Assembly (NCBI GenBank): GCA_023055425.1
Contig: JALGPY010000004.1
Coordinates: 114,245,504 to 114,309,503 of the forward strand
Length of the DNA: 64,000 nucleotides
From: Linanthus parryae
Lineage: Eukaryota; Streptophyta; Magnoliopsida; Ericales; Polemoniaceae
Direction of reading: 5' to 3'
Under the pieces are notes generated by a model, which saw nothing but the letters and a program-made list of their open reading frames with translations, was not told the origin of the DNA and made no database searches. The translations under genes and the position numbers were made by a program. Below are positions 12,801 to 24,458 of this stretch, one piece after another. Each line of letters starts with the position of its first letter. Positions within the stretch are counted from its first letter, which is position 1.

Positions 12801-15800
12801 AGGTTACTCTAATGTCCCCTTTTTCTGTAGATGTAGAATGATATCTTTTCGAGGGAAGATAACTGTAGCGACCAGAACAGAATAAAAATTCTAAAATGCA
12901 TTATTTTAATGTCACAGCTTCTTCTGAGAGCTTGGATATCAATTTCAAAGTGAGCTCTGCACTGGTGGAAATAGTTAGAAGGATAAGTACAAGACCTCGT
13001 TATATTCTGGCAAAGGTACTTTTTCTGCAAATGAGCATCTACCCTTTCTTTTATTCATGCTTTAATGTACTCCATTTTCGGATAATAAGATTTTGAGCTT
13101 TGTGGTTTAACTACTCTAAACTTTAACTGATGACCACCTGCAGGTAACAACCGTCCTTCTCCCGCCTCACACAAACACAATCACGTGGATGAATTCCTAA
13201 CTTTTCTCCCATATTTAGCTTTTGACCTTGTTTAGAATATTTCTCTAGTGTCATCATAAAAACTTACTCCTGCCAAATTGTGCATACACTAAGTCAAAAT
13301 AACAAAATTAACGGAAGAAAAGTATAGCACGTAAGGTCCACATGCTAAGTCGAAATATCTTGTATAGCTATTGAACATATACTAGAGTTACAAACATTGA
13401 AATCGCATTCCAAGTTTATAAAAAGAAAAGAAGTCTAAATTTTAAATTACACGACAACCCAGATCAAAACCAAGTTTTTAGGTCAAACTCTTTTTATGTA
13501 TTAAACAAATTTATGTATTACCAAGTTTCATGTTTTATTTAAAAAACCAAGATTTATGTCATAACCAAGTTTTATAGTTTTATGTAAAAACCAAGTTTAT
13601 GGGAAAAAATGTTTTATGTGTCAAAGCCAAGTTCATATTTTTATGTAAAAACAAAAGGAACCAAATTTTACATTAGTGGGGCACACTTATAATAAATCAG
13701 GGGCAGAATGAAAAAGTTTGTAAAATCTGCGGTAAATCTGTGGTTCTCGGATTTTTCAGGAGGGCCCGTGCCACCCCGTGCCCGTACACAGCTACACCAC
13801 TGGAGCATGTTGGCATTTATTCTCGTATGACGTAGGATTGAACCAGAATATTAATTCCGTTACAGATTTAGTGTTTCAAATGCTTCTCTATATAAAAACA
13901 ACTGTAACTCAATGGTTTTGAATTTTAACCCGAGCAATCTCTATTTCATATGTTTATAATATCTGTTCTGTCTGTACAATTGAAAAATCAGATGTGAGCA
14001 CGTTGGCATATTGAATTTGAACGAAGCTATCGATATGACAGTCTTATGAGCGTCGAAAGCTCTCCAAGAACTGCTACAAACGATAAAGAATGGAACTGTT
14101 GCAGCTTACAAACAATAGTCTTAGAGTTGAAACACGTGGATTAGGATAGTATGGACTTTACTGGAACAGAAAACCAACTTAGATGGTTTTATTTATTTAT
14201 TTTAACGTGGAAAGAACGTAATATCTAGCCTATTTTCTAAAGGGGAGGGGGACTACAGAGTTTGAACCCTGATGGTGAACTTGGGCATAAGCGTCCTTTA
14301 CCACTTGGACTAGCCACTTGTCCGTGCCTTTTAGGTTCACTAGGTCTGGAATAGGAAAAATATTATGTAACCAGAGAAAAAGAGGATGTCTCAGGTTGAC
14401 CGATTTAATGTTCTTTCTCTAGGGTGGTATCACGTCTTCTGACCTTGCTACAAAAGCTCTAGAAGCAAAACGGGCCAAAGTAGTTGGACAAGCCTTGGCT
14501 GGTGTGCCATTGTGGCAGCTGGGTCCTGAAAGTAAACATCCAGGGGTTCCATAAGCGTCCTTTACCACTTGGACTAGCCACTTGTCCGTGCCTTTTAGGT
14601 TCACTAGGTCTGGAATAGGAAAAATATTATGTAACCAGAGAAAAAGAGGATGTCTCAGGTTGACCGATTTAATGTTCTTTCTCTAGGGTGGTATCACGTC
14701 TTCTGACCTTGCTACAAAAGCTCTAGAAGCAAAACGGGCCAAAGTAGTTGGACAAGCCTTGGCTGGTGTGCCATTGTGGCAGCTGGGTCCTGAAAGTAAA
14801 CATCCAGGGGTTCCATATATTGTCTTCCCGGGTATTTATAAATTTCCATCCCTGTTTTATGTTCAATTTCCAGCAGAAAAACCATTTTTTTATTAACATG
14901 AAAATTAATGTTCTCAGGTAATGTTGGCGACAGTGGAGCTGTGGCAGAAGTTGTTAAATCTTGGGCTCGTCCTGTTAGACTGTCATCAACCAAAGAGTTG
15001 CTTATTGTAAGAGACTTTAAACTTTCTTCTGAAACTGACAATTCTAACCTGGGTTTTGACTTTTCTTGTATTAAAGAATGCAGAGAAAGATGGGTATGCA
15101 ATTGGAGCGTTCAATGTTTACAACTTGGAAGGAGTTGAGGCAGTTGTTGCAGCTGCAGAGGAAGAGCAAAGTCCCGCTATTTTACAGGTTTGGAACCGCA
15201 ATTTGATACAATTAAAACCTGACTAATTGTGCCAGCCCCATTTTGATGCAAACTGTTGGGTAATTAGGGAATTAACCCGTGCCTAAAGACACAATGCAAT
15301 ACATTTGTGACAATAATGCGTGTGTGTACATTTTATTGTGTTTTCTTAAATAAAATTTCTTGGGAAGTTATTATGTGACGGAGGAAAAGAGTGTGAAATA
15401 AAAATAATACTTAATACGTGGTGGTGATGTGAATTGAGACTGGAGGGTGAATGACTGGAAATTGGGTACCACCATTTTGGAACGAGTGTGTGATTAAAAA
15501 TGACTGATCTAATTCCTAGAAGTCATCGATAAAAAGATGATTTGAGAAGGCAACAACATTGTTTTACAGAGGAGTTCTGCAATATCACAGGTATAAAGCA
15601 TCTCAGATACTATTACCAAGATTGACCCATGAACACAAAAAATCTATATGGCACAGTGTGATCCGGTGTGCAAAATACTTTGCTATAATAGTACTTCCGA
15701 ATATGGAACAATTCTAGCCTTGGGGCTGCACTAGAAAGACATCTGATTTGAGGATGAGCAATGCTTTACAGGTATAAAGCGTCTCACATACTATGTCTCA

Positions 15801-18800
15801 AGCGTTGGATCATTCCCTTTCAAAGTATAATGCGGAAAACCTAATCCGAGATTTTTGTAATATTAAGGACACTCACATGACAATTAGTTTAATCAGAGTT
15901 CTTGGAAAAATATCTTACAAACTAGATAAAGCTTTCCAAGTTACGTGCCCAAGTGGACGCGACCATTTTTTTTCTCTTTATTTTATAGAGAAAGCAGTGC
16001 TTGGAAAACATATATTGATTCACATTCTTATTTTGACTCTCAGAATAGTTTATCTTTTGTGGAAATATGTGGATGATTTTCGAATGAATTAAAACATAAA
16101 TGGAACTGCTGTTATTAATGTTCTTACTACTTAATAACCAAATAATCAATGAAGATAAAATCTGATATTATTTCTATCAATGATCTTGATTTTGTTTATA
16201 GCAGAGAGAAGTGGCTCTACATGAGCAAAAAATGAATTCTGATAAAATACTTAACAGTGTCACTGAACAAAAATGAGTTGTGTAATCTTCCTTGTATGAA
16301 AGAAAGGTCTCCCAGTTTCATTCACTTCCTCCTTTGATGTTTAAAGAAATTAAATCCGACGTTTCATTTGTTTTCTTTTTTCTTTCTGGACATTTACTAA
16401 TCTCAGCGTAAATGCTATTTACTTCTCAGATCCATCCTAGTGCACTGAAGCAAGGAGGTATTCCCTTGGTTTCTTGTTGCATCTCCGCTGCAGAACAAGC
16501 CAGTGTAAGTTGTAAAACAAGTCAAAGTGAAACTACCATTGTAGTAGATGTATCAGTTTCTTTCGTAAGTTAACCATCAGCCTATCCTGATGGATGGATC
16601 TTGTGAACTTCACCTGGGGCTCAAAGGTTACACGTGTGATCTCCTATAGTAAAAAGAAAATAGAGGGAAAAAGTTTCCTGTGATAAGTGTTAGAATCATT
16701 GATTGTGTTACCTACCACAATGTCCAGTATGATTGAATCATTTCCAACTTCCTCAACTACAACCTTTTCTGACTTTGAATGTAATAGAACCTACCGTCTT
16801 TCCATCACATTCACTACATCTCCACCCCGGCCTTGACGAATTACCCAGGTTCGCTCCAGCAGTGAAGACACTAATTTCCATTTGGGGGTTTATTGGTGTT
16901 AGTCATAGAATTGAGGGACATGAAGGTTTTGAACTCCTACACTTCAAGTTGTTCTGTTTGATCCATAGCTTATTCTTATTTATGGTTGCAGAAAGAGATA
17001 GGTTGGAGGGGAAAGATACGGAGACACCATCACAGTGTTAAGCGAACCTGACCTTATACTTCCTTTTCTTTCTCTTATGAATCCATGGGTTTCCAAGTTA
17101 AAACCAATTGCCAATTAGTGGAGAAAAGGATCTTAAAATGCTAATATGGTTTTCTTTCTCTTATACTTCCTTTTCTTTCTCTTCCTGATATGGTTTGAGA
17201 GTCGCCAATATTTGGGGATCAGTAGTTGTGGGAGAAACGGTGGAGAAACATTGGTGGTTGAGATTGTTAACTTTAAATGAGATGACAGTACAGTGGTATT
17301 CTGAAGGTTTTCTCATCCTAGGGTTCTAGGTGAGTTTTTAATTTTTTTTAGTTGAAGGGTGAAGGGAATCTGGGGTTGCCCTTAACTTTAAGATGGTTTT
17401 GATGGTATCTTTATAATGCCCTTTGGGCATTCTTGTCAGAGTGGGACAGATTGCTTCATCCTTTCTTTTACTTATTGAATGCTGAACTTATTTATTGTAC
17501 AATATGCTAATGCCCCATGCTACCCACATAGAAGTAAGATTTTTGTTGATATCAAACCATATTAACTCCTTGTGAACTTTTGATTTTGCATTTAATTTTA
17601 TGTTACAAAAGGTATCACTTATTGTTAGGAAAACCTAAGTAGTTTGAGTGATTAACAGGTTCCTGTCACTGTTCATTTCGATCATGGAAACTCCAAGCAA
17701 GAGTTGGTCGAAGTTATTGAGTTGGTAAGTTGTGTTGGATTCATTGGCTCATGTTTGATTCGTATTGCATATGTTGTACTAATTCAAAATGTAAATCTTG
17801 ACAGGGATTTGATTCAGTAATGGCAGACGGTTCACACCTTCCCTTCAAAGAAAACATATCATATACGAAATTCATTTCATTATTGGCACATTCGAAAAAT
17901 AAGATAGTGGAAGCAGAATTAGGGAGATTATCAGGAACAGAAGATGATCTAACTGTTGAGGACTACGAAGCAAGACTGACTGATGTTAATCAGGTCCACG
18001 ATCTTTATTTTTTCAGCTGGTTAAGGGATCATGCCGTAAATTTTCTTTCAATGTCATCATAAATTTTTTTCTTCTTCTTTTTTTTTTCAGGCTGAAGAGT
18101 TCATTGATGAAACCGGTATAGATGCTCTGGCAGTGTGTATAGGAAATGTCCATGGGAAGTACCCTGCCAGTGGTCCAAATCTCAGACTTGATTTGCTCAA
18201 GGTTGAGTATATACTTTCTCCAAATTTTAGCTCTATTGTTGCTTAGTTTGGCACAATCCTCGCCAAGTTGACGTCGTGTGTAATTATATCTCTGGTCATT
18301 TTTTGTATTTTGCATCTCTCTTTACAATTATCACCCCAATATGAATCACGGTGAATGACATGCAAACTCGTGGTAAACGGGGAGTGACCAATTCAATCGC
18401 AATGATAATAGGAGTGTTTATTTGCTTAACTTCAACACTCCTATCTCTTCTGGTATCCTTGATCCAAACACAGATAGAAGCCTCAAGCTCACATCACTCA
18501 AGCATTATTGTCACGACTGCAATTTTCATAATAAAGACACTTCTTGAAATGATTCGCTCTCATATCTTCAATGCATTTGTAAATTTCTTTGCTTCTTCTA
18601 ATTCTCGCCTTACTTTGTCCAGGATCTTTATGCCTTGAGTTCAAAGAAGGGAGTTCACCTTGTTCTTCACGGAGCTTCTGGTTTGCCCAAGGAACTTATC
18701 AAGGTGCACAAGCTTGTGCAATTTCATATTAACTTGTCCAATATCATTTAATTTCCCGGGTTTCCATTCAAATGACCGAGGTGTTTGCTCAATATAGCTC

Positions 18801-19034
18801 CATCAATTGCATTCAAGTAGTTGAATATCAGGCTAATTTTTGGTTGTACAGGAATGCATAGAGCTGGGTGTAAGGAAGTTCAACGTGAACACTGAGGTGC
18901 GTAAAGCTTACATGGACTCCTTGAGCAAGCCCCAAAAAGATCTCGTCCATGTTATGGAATCTGCAAAGGAAGCCATGAAAGCCGTGGTCGCGGAGAAGAT
19001 GCGTTTGTTTGGATCAGCTGGGAAAGCAAACTAG
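3834..19034 (+). CDS. Sugar kinase (DUF1537) / class II ketose-bisphosphate aldolase fusion protein, C-terminal 769 codons
   Basis: Twenty exons join in frame: 3834-4045, 4557-4644, 4771-4890, 4977-5095, 5183-5255, 6276-6395, 8042-8110, 8207-8377, 9429-9476, 9635-9776, 12918-13015, 14687-14831, 14918-15006, 15077-15187, 16430-16504, 17659-17724, 17805-17993, 18091-18201, 18623-18703, 18852-19034 (TAG). The first half is a four-carbon acid sugar kinase: LDDDPTGTQTVHD near the start, RGDSTLRGHFPE, and the nucleotide-binding GGITSSD loop. The second half is a class II aldolase: GAFNVYNLEG, catalytic/zinc HFDHG, MADGSHLPF, VEAELGRLSGTED, GNVHGKYP, LVLHGASG, KFNVNTEVR. The order matches the long plant protein typified by Arabidopsis AT1G18270, about 1,370 aa, whose N-terminus carries two 6-phosphogluconate/3-hydroxyisobutyrate dehydrogenase-like domains. 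About 600 residues are therefore missing upstream. The intron after 4890 has a GC donor. An extra upstream copy of the 14687 exon exists at 14423. The physiological substrate is not known to me. Confidence 0.95.
5738..6165 (+). repeat. TRIM/LTR-like repeat remnants (three degenerate copies)
   Basis: Within the intron 5256-6275 a motif of the form TGTTGAGaagtcccacat-cgg recurs at about 5740, 5810 and 6047. The last two copies continue for about 115 bases through attgccaattggttttgag and a tgggaacc-like end. This is the look of small plant LTR elements (TRIM/copia type), and a related piece lies on the opposite strand at 45774-45960. No coding capacity is seen. Confidence 0.5.
6473..6903. repeat. 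Imperfect tandem duplication of about 215 bp in an intron
   Basis: The block beginning gttccagctagttttaattc near 6477 recurs as gttcctgccagttttaattc near 6690. Both carry the landmarks tgctcgtgcac, gagctgatgctgg/agagt and aatcatattttc, and both end in a gcctcaa-aata run. The copies differ by scattered substitutions and small indels, so the duplication is old. The rest of the intron (6396-8041) shows nothing I recognise. Confidence 0.8.
8419..9381. mobile_element. Non-autonomous Mutator-like element with terminal inverted repeats
   Basis: The left end GGACAAATGACATTAAACC and the right end (read in reverse) GGACAAATGACACTAAACC stay complementary for about 60 bases, including acttgtaacactaaacctcc. 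The flanking 9-mers are TAAGTTTTT on the left and TAAATTTTT on the right, an 8-of-9 match and the target-duplication length typical of Mutator-like elements. The 963-bp interior is C-rich then GA-rich low-complexity sequence with no transposase. It sits in the kinase/aldolase intron 8378-9428. A shorter relative is at 45973-46244. Confidence 0.85.
10639..11148. mobile_element. hAT-like non-autonomous element
   Basis: The ends CAAGGGCGGACG and (reversed) CAGGAGCGGACG resemble the CAGGGGCGGA-type termini of plant hAT elements. The flanking 8-mers TAATGATG and TAACGATA match at 6 of 8. The 510-bp body is AT-rich and holds two diverged copies of a block of about 110 bases containing aacactttttgaatttgcta (near 10827 and 10959). 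No protein is encoded. The rest of the 3.1-kb intron (9777-12917) shows no other feature I can support. Confidence 0.65.
14216..14335 (-). mobile_element. tRNA-derived SINE-like sequence
   Basis: Read on the minus strand, this has a Pol III A-box-like GTGGCTAGTCCAAGTGGT and, about 40 bases on, a B-box-like GGGTTCAAACTC, the arrangement of tRNA-derived plant SINE heads. The left breakpoint of the 264-bp tandem duplication lies inside it, so its head is repeated at 14551-14600. The 3' tail is not clearly defined. Confidence 0.5.
14287..14814 (+). repeat. Perfect 264-bp tandem duplication containing an exon and its acceptor
   Basis: Bases 14287-14550 and 14551-14814 are identical as far as I can read them. 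The unit starts in the SINE-like head, runs through the intron end and the ctctag acceptor (14422 and 14686), and covers 128 bases of the exon encoding the GGITSSD kinase loop. The trinucleotide ata stands at both junctions and after copy 2, suggesting microhomology. Copy 1 lacks the exon's donor, which lies only after copy 2 at 14832. Its reading frame meets TAA at 14552-14554. Only splicing into copy 2 restores the normal protein. Confidence 0.95.
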
Positions 19035-19799
19035 CGTTTCGATGGGGCTTTGTTGAATCGTCCTGGTCTTTTGGTTCTTTCAGCTGTCATGTTCAAATGT
19101 ACCATGTAAATGTGATGGTGAGAAAGCAAAATGCTTCTCCCACTGTCAATTCTCTCTTCTTATTGCTTCTATTGTCCTCTGTTGTAATAAGCTCCTTCCT
19201 TAGTGGACCACGTGTACAGTAAGTTCCGAGCATCCCCAGAATTGCCCTTAAGTTTTCATTGTTGATGGTTGGTCTAAAAATGGTTAACTGGGCCAATGTA
19301 AAGTGTTGATTGTGATACCAGAAAAAATAAAGGACATCACAAACATTCCGACAAGCTGCCACCATTTCCGCCGTCACTTCCGCCACAACCACTGCGCGGA
19401 CTCTGTCTCCACCATTCCGACAACTGCTTCTGCCACAGTACCACAACAACCCACTTCGACGATGGCCAATCACGCTATCGAATTAACACTTCTGCAGAAA
19501 CCATATTTTCCACCGATGTAGGAGCAGCTGCCACTTTACGTTTTTGTTGCTCAAAATGTTTTCATCGTACAAGTTTGTTTTGACCGGTACAGCTGCGAGT
19601 CTGCGACCACTCTAACCTGTCAACCCGTTAAGTTTCATGCCACACTGAACTTTTCATCGCAATATTGAATTCTGTTGTCCCATCATTTGTAAACAAATCA
19701 ACTCAAATCTCACCGCTGAAAACCCCAAGCAATTTTAAAAGTTCTTCATCCAAACACAGCCAATTCTTTATAGAAATCAAAGTAAACGGCATATTTTGC

Positions 19800-19833
<34 letters not shown>

Positions 19834-20022
19834 CCACCAAAAAAAAAAAAAAAAAAACAGTTTGGACAATTTATAGTGTGTTACTTGTACAAGTCCCACT
19901 TAAGTATAAACCGTACAACCAAGCCAACATGGGCGGTGTTTAACTTTTTGTTATCCCGAGTTTCAAACCAAACCGATCGTAGAATAGACCATGGTCAATA
20001 TAAGACTGGCTGGTTGGTCGGT
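19035..20022. other. 3' flank of the aldolase gene, including a (C)29-(A)19 tract
   Basis: No gene is supported here. The first 100-200 bases are presumably 3' UTR. A run of 29 C (19802-19830) is followed by tccccacc and 19 A (19839-19857). The C-run could form i-motif/G-quadruplex structure and is prone to sequencing error, so its length is uncertain. The short open frames across it are chance. Confidence 0.7.
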
Positions 20023-20025
20023 TAA

Positions 20026-20464
20026 GGGTGAGTTTGGAAATGCTTTTGTTGCCAGCACATCTGTTTTTCAACAGCGGAAGCAGTTTTAATGTGTTTGGTA
20101 ATTTTTTTTTTTGTTTTTCCGGACAGTTTCGGCTGTTCCACAACAGCAGGAAGCAGGGGGAGATGTCTTTCCAAAAAGTGCTTTTGATTAATTTATCTAC
20201 AACCGATTTTAACCTCCCAACTTTTTAAAATATCAATGTTATCTTTACGGAAATGACACGTGTCATATATTTTTGTCATTTTACCCTCTCGCAGCAACTT
20301 CACAGTTTATTTTTACCAAACGCAAAATTACTATGTCAATATTTCACAGCAGCTTTTACGTAATATTTACCAAACAACATTTCATCAAGAATTAACATCA
20401 GTTTTTCCACAGTGTTTTCACACAGCGACTTTGTAGCACCGCCACTGCATTCCCAAACTAGCCC
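20026..20464. mobile_element. PIF/Harbinger-type MITE (Tourist-like)
   Basis: The ends GGGTGAGTTTGGAAATGC and (reversed) GGGCTAGTTTGGGAATGC form terminal inverted repeats with the GGG...GTTTGG signature of Tourist-like MITEs. Both sides are flanked by the trinucleotide TAA (20023-20025 and 20465-20467), the target duplication of this superfamily. The 439-bp interior is non-coding. Confidence 0.8.
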
Positions 20465-20645
20465 TAAATGAAACATATCACCTGAAAACAATATTCACAC
20501 AAAGCTTAATTTCTGTATTGTGTGACATAAGGGTGTTGATATAAATCAATATGTTGATATTATCCAACTAACTTTATTAAACGAAGAAGTATGTACTCAA
20601 ATTATCAAGAAAACGAGTTTCTCTTGAAAGATAGATGTAGGCTTA

Positions 20646-21729
20646 GTGCTTGTTTGGTACACTCAGATTTTTTTTTTTTAAAAAAAAAATGTGTTTGGTA
20701 CACTATTAAAAGCTATTGGGCTGAAAATTTGTCAAATCAAATTAATTTGGTTTGGGTTGGTGTTCCAAAGATGGGATTTAAATCTCAAATTGGCAATAAT
20801 CCAACCGATTATAGAATCACGGAATGAGCAGATTCCTTAAACTTTTTCTTCAGAAGTACAATTATACCCTTGTATTGTGAATAGGATTGATTCATTCGAT
20901 TCCAACCTTATCATCAATAGTAATTTCTAACAAATTTGAGGTATATAAAATATTTGGCCACTGCATATTTACTCAAACGACCTATATCCAGTTTCTAAAG
21001 AAAAAAACCTATATCCCGGCGTAATGAATTCTTTTAGTAATCGGTTATAGAAGATTTTGAATTCTTTTTGTTTATTTCATGTGAAGACGGTGATAGCTCT
21101 CAAATAGTTCTGTTAAGTCTTGCTCGACAAAAAAATCGACGGATAAATAATTTATTTTAATATGACTATGTACCCTTGTGTTCTAAATATTAACCGACGT
21201 GATATGTAATATCTTAAAAGTAATGTATTTCATATTTTCTCTAAGTTCTGACGGCTTTAAAAAGAAGGCAAATGTTACACTATTAATGTAAGGCCATTAT
21301 TCTTCCGAAGTATAAATAAATAAATAAATAAATAATGTAAGGCCATTATTGTAACTTCAACATTAGAATTCTAAAAAAAAACATTAGAATCTTATTGTTT
21401 TCAGATGCAATTAAATTTTAATCAATTATTATTAGCTCATACCAAACCATTTTCTTTTGAGGAATCATACCAAACAATTTTAGCAATTTTTAGTTAAGTT
21501 GAATTTTATGTCCAAATTATTTTCAGCTGATGATTGAGATTTAAATCTAATACCAAAACATGCTCTTTAACACACCTAATTGGAGATTTTCAACTAATTA
21601 TTGAGTTTTTTTTTTTTTTTTTGAGGTTCTGATTATTGAGATTTGTTTCTAACTATTTTTATCTGTTTTTAAACAGTTGGACAACCAAAAAAAACCATCT
21701 GTTTGTAAACAAGTACACCAAACACGCTC
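20646..21729. mobile_element. Possible second PIF/Harbinger-like element
   Basis: GTGCTTGTTTGGTACACT at the left and (reversed) GAGCGTGTTTGGTGTACT at the right are similar inverted ends, each flanked by TTA. The 1.08-kb AT-rich interior has homopolymer runs, a (TAAA)n-like tract near 21314 and a short repeat of aatgtaaggccattatt, and no coding sequence. The ends are short and the interior is heterogeneous, so two nearby fragments are an alternative. Confidence 0.4.
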
Positions 21730-21774
21730 TTAAATCTTAGTACTACTCTACCTAGGACAACTCACTCGTCATCA

Positions 21775-21783
21775 CTATATAAG
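21775..21783 (+). promoter_or_regulatory. Candidate TATA box of the mutarotase gene
   Basis: ctatataag lies 174 bases before the ATG, giving a 5' UTR of roughly 140 bases if transcription starts about 30 bases downstream. The UTR is C/T-rich and ends in tctctctctgggtttcg before the start codon. Confidence 0.5.
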
Positions 21784-21956
21784 TGATGTGAGGTCAGACT
21801 TGTCACGTCAGTAGTTTGATCCTGATCCGAGAGAGAGTACCCACCAGGATCATCCAATTGATCTCCAAATCCACTCTCACCCTTTAAATCCCTCCCAATC
21901 TTCAACAAGAATCACCAAAATCCCCCCAATCTCCATCCATCTCTCTCTGGGTTTCG

Positions 21957-23524
21957 ATGGCAGACAAGAAAGCTCAAGTCTTTGAACTCAACAATGGCAC
22001 CATGCATGTCAAGCTCTCCAACTATGGCTGCACCATCTTATCCCTCTCCGTCCCCGACAAAGATGGTATTTTTATTACCCCCTTCGTTCAATTACTCGAT
22101 TTCCGATCATCATCGCTGACTGTTCTTGATTCTTGTCTGCAGGGAAACTCGCTGATGTTGTTCTTGGATTCGATTCCATCGACCCTTATATTGTAAGTTC
22201 TTTTCCCTTTCCCCATCTGGGTCTTCTCGATTTTAATCGGATATACCCAATTCGAATCCTTGATGTGGGTGGTGATGATGGGTTTTGATTTCAAAATTGC
22301 GATCTTGATCTTGATCTTGAAAAAGTTTTGATTTTTTTTTTTTTTTTGGTTTTGATCAGCAAGGGTTAGCTCCATTCTTTGGCTGCATTGTGGGCCGGGT
22401 TGCGAACAGGATCAAGGATGGGAAGTTCTCAATTGATGGGACTGAATACACTTTGCCCATCAACAAGCCCCCCAATAGTCTTCATGGTATCTATCTTTCT
22501 TGCATTCTTGATTCATATGAATCCAATTATTAATTTGTTGATCTACCCTGCAAATTGTTATATATTGCTTTGGCTTTCTTTGCAACCCATATGCTACTCA
22601 TTGATGGATAATGAAAGTGAAGTGTAGTACATGTTTTGATTGTCGAACTTGTTTTTCATGTCTTTGATCCCCAAATCATTTGCAGCCTGTCTCAGTTACA
22701 TGGCCTTGACTATGCGATATATGTCTCGCTGAAGTACTTGTATGCTAATTATTCTCGCGGCCTTTTCTACTTTTGAATAACTTTGAAGGGAAGTAGATTT
22801 ATGTGTGATGTTGGAGAACTTCTAGTGAATCATCGATTATGAAATCAACAATTTATTTTCATTTTTTGAATAGTATCTCTCCGTCATACACCCTAAAACA
22901 TCCAAAGTGCCCGCATCTTATCACAATGCTGGAATCATATAGTAATAGATTGCTGCTTCTCAAACTGTTGGTGCTTCCATACACATCTTCATAGCAAGTG
23001 GTCCGAAGGTCATACACTTGCACATTCACAATTATAGGTGTAATTTTTCTAACATTTATGAAGATATTCCCAAAGAACTGTTGTAGGATACAATCCTTAA
23101 AAGTCAGATGCTTTTCATGATTAAAAAAAAAAAAAAAAAAAAGAGAGAGAGATGCCTAGAATCTACTTTCAACATTACTACATAAAAAGTTATACTTACC
23201 CTTGGGTTTTACCTGCTACACCTTGCTCGTGAGAAATCACGTTTCTGGAATCTTATTTACTTCGCCAGAGGCTGGTATGTTAGTTTTGTATCTATTTTTA
23301 CTTACCCTTGGGTTTTACCTGCTACTTGCTATGCTTAGTTTCTTTTCGACATGATGATGATATAAATTTGTAACAGCCAAACTTACAGGTCATTTGAATT
23401 TAAACTTTTGTAGGTGGGTTCAAGGGTTATGATAAGGTAGTGTGGGACGTCGTTGAGCAGAAGCAGGGTGAAACTCCCTCCATCACCTTCAAATACCTCA
23501 GCCATGATGGGGAAGAAGGTATCA

Positions 23525-23562
<38 letters not shown>

Positions 23563-24250
23563 TTCAAATATACGCAACCACATTAACTCCACATCTCTAA
23601 TCCAACATTTTTCAACTTTGAAAACAGGTTATCCTGGAGATGTTGCAGTAACAGCCACATACACCCTAACTTCAAAAACAGCATTGCGCCTTGACATGGA
23701 AGCCGAGCCAAAAAACAAGCCAACACCCATCAGTTTAGCCCAGCACACTTACTGGAACTTAGCCGGTCACAACTCTGGCACCGTACTCGACCACACAGCG
23801 CAGCTGTGGGCCCTGCACTACACTCCGGTCGACCAAAACACAATTCCAACCGGCGAAATCGTTCCGGTCAAAGGGACGCCGTTTGACTTCACCGCCGAGA
23901 AGAAGATCGGGGCTTCGATCAGCGAAGTTGGGTTAGGTTACGACCACAACTATGTTCTTGATTCTGGAGAGGAGAAAGATGGTCTCAAGCGCGCTGTGAA
24001 ACTGAAGGACCCTTCGAGCTCAAGGGTGCTGAACTTGTGGACTAATGCACCTGGAATGCAGTTTTATACGGCGAACTATGTGAATGGGGTTGTGGGGAAA
24101 GGGGGAGCAGTTTACGGGAAGCAGTCGGCGGTGTGTTTGGAGACGCAGGGGTTTCCGAACGCGATCAATCAGGGGAATTTTCCGTCGGTTGTGGTTAGGC
24201 CTGGGGAGAAGTACAAGCACACAATGCTGTATGAGTTCTCTGTTGAATAA
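21957..24250 (+). CDS. Galactose mutarotase (aldose 1-epimerase)
   Basis: Five exons, 21957-22065, 22143-22192, 22360-22486, 23414-23518 and 23628-24250, give 337 aa, the usual family length. The enzyme interconverts alpha and beta anomers of galactose and glucose, feeding the Leloir pathway in the cytosol. Visible motifs are [18 protein letters not shown] (N-terminal strand), [14 protein letters not shown] (sugar-binding), [10 protein letters not shown] with the catalytic His at about residue 170, [11 protein letters not shown], and [13 protein letters not shown] with the catalytic Glu at about 302. No signal peptide is seen. All splice sites are GT-AG and the frame closes exactly, so the gene looks intact. 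Intron 4 (109 bases) is largely a TC/AC microsatellite. An AATAAA lies at 24380-24385 in the 3' flank. The 3' end has been copied to 26437-26744. Confidence 0.96.
23523..23562. repeat. (TC)n(AC)n microsatellite in mutarotase intron 4
   Basis: An uninterrupted run of TC dinucleotides passes directly into AC dinucleotides, starting a few bases after the exon 4 donor. It makes up about a third of the intron. Confidence 0.9.
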
Positions 24251-24458
24251 GTAAAATAGGAGGACTACTAGTGTAGGGAGTGCAATAAGGTTAATGAAGT
24301 TTTCTCTTTCGGCTTCTTCATCCTTTTTATTGTTTCTTTGTTGAGAGATCAAAGGTGGAACTAGTTTTTGCTACTAGTTAATAAAGAAGTGTTTGGATGC
24401 GCAATTTTATGTTTGCTGTGTTGTTTCTTTTACAAGTGCAAGAGCAGGGAAGTTTATT

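Noticed and set aside
14419..15101. Minus-strand frames opposite the duplicated kinase exons
   Set aside because: Shadows of the aldolase gene exons; they duplicate along with the 264-bp unit.
18351..18638. 95-codon frame with a hydrophobic segment that looks like a small membrane protein
   Set aside because: It lies across the intron 18202-18622 and runs into the next aldolase exon in the wrong frame. There is no separate promoter or family match.
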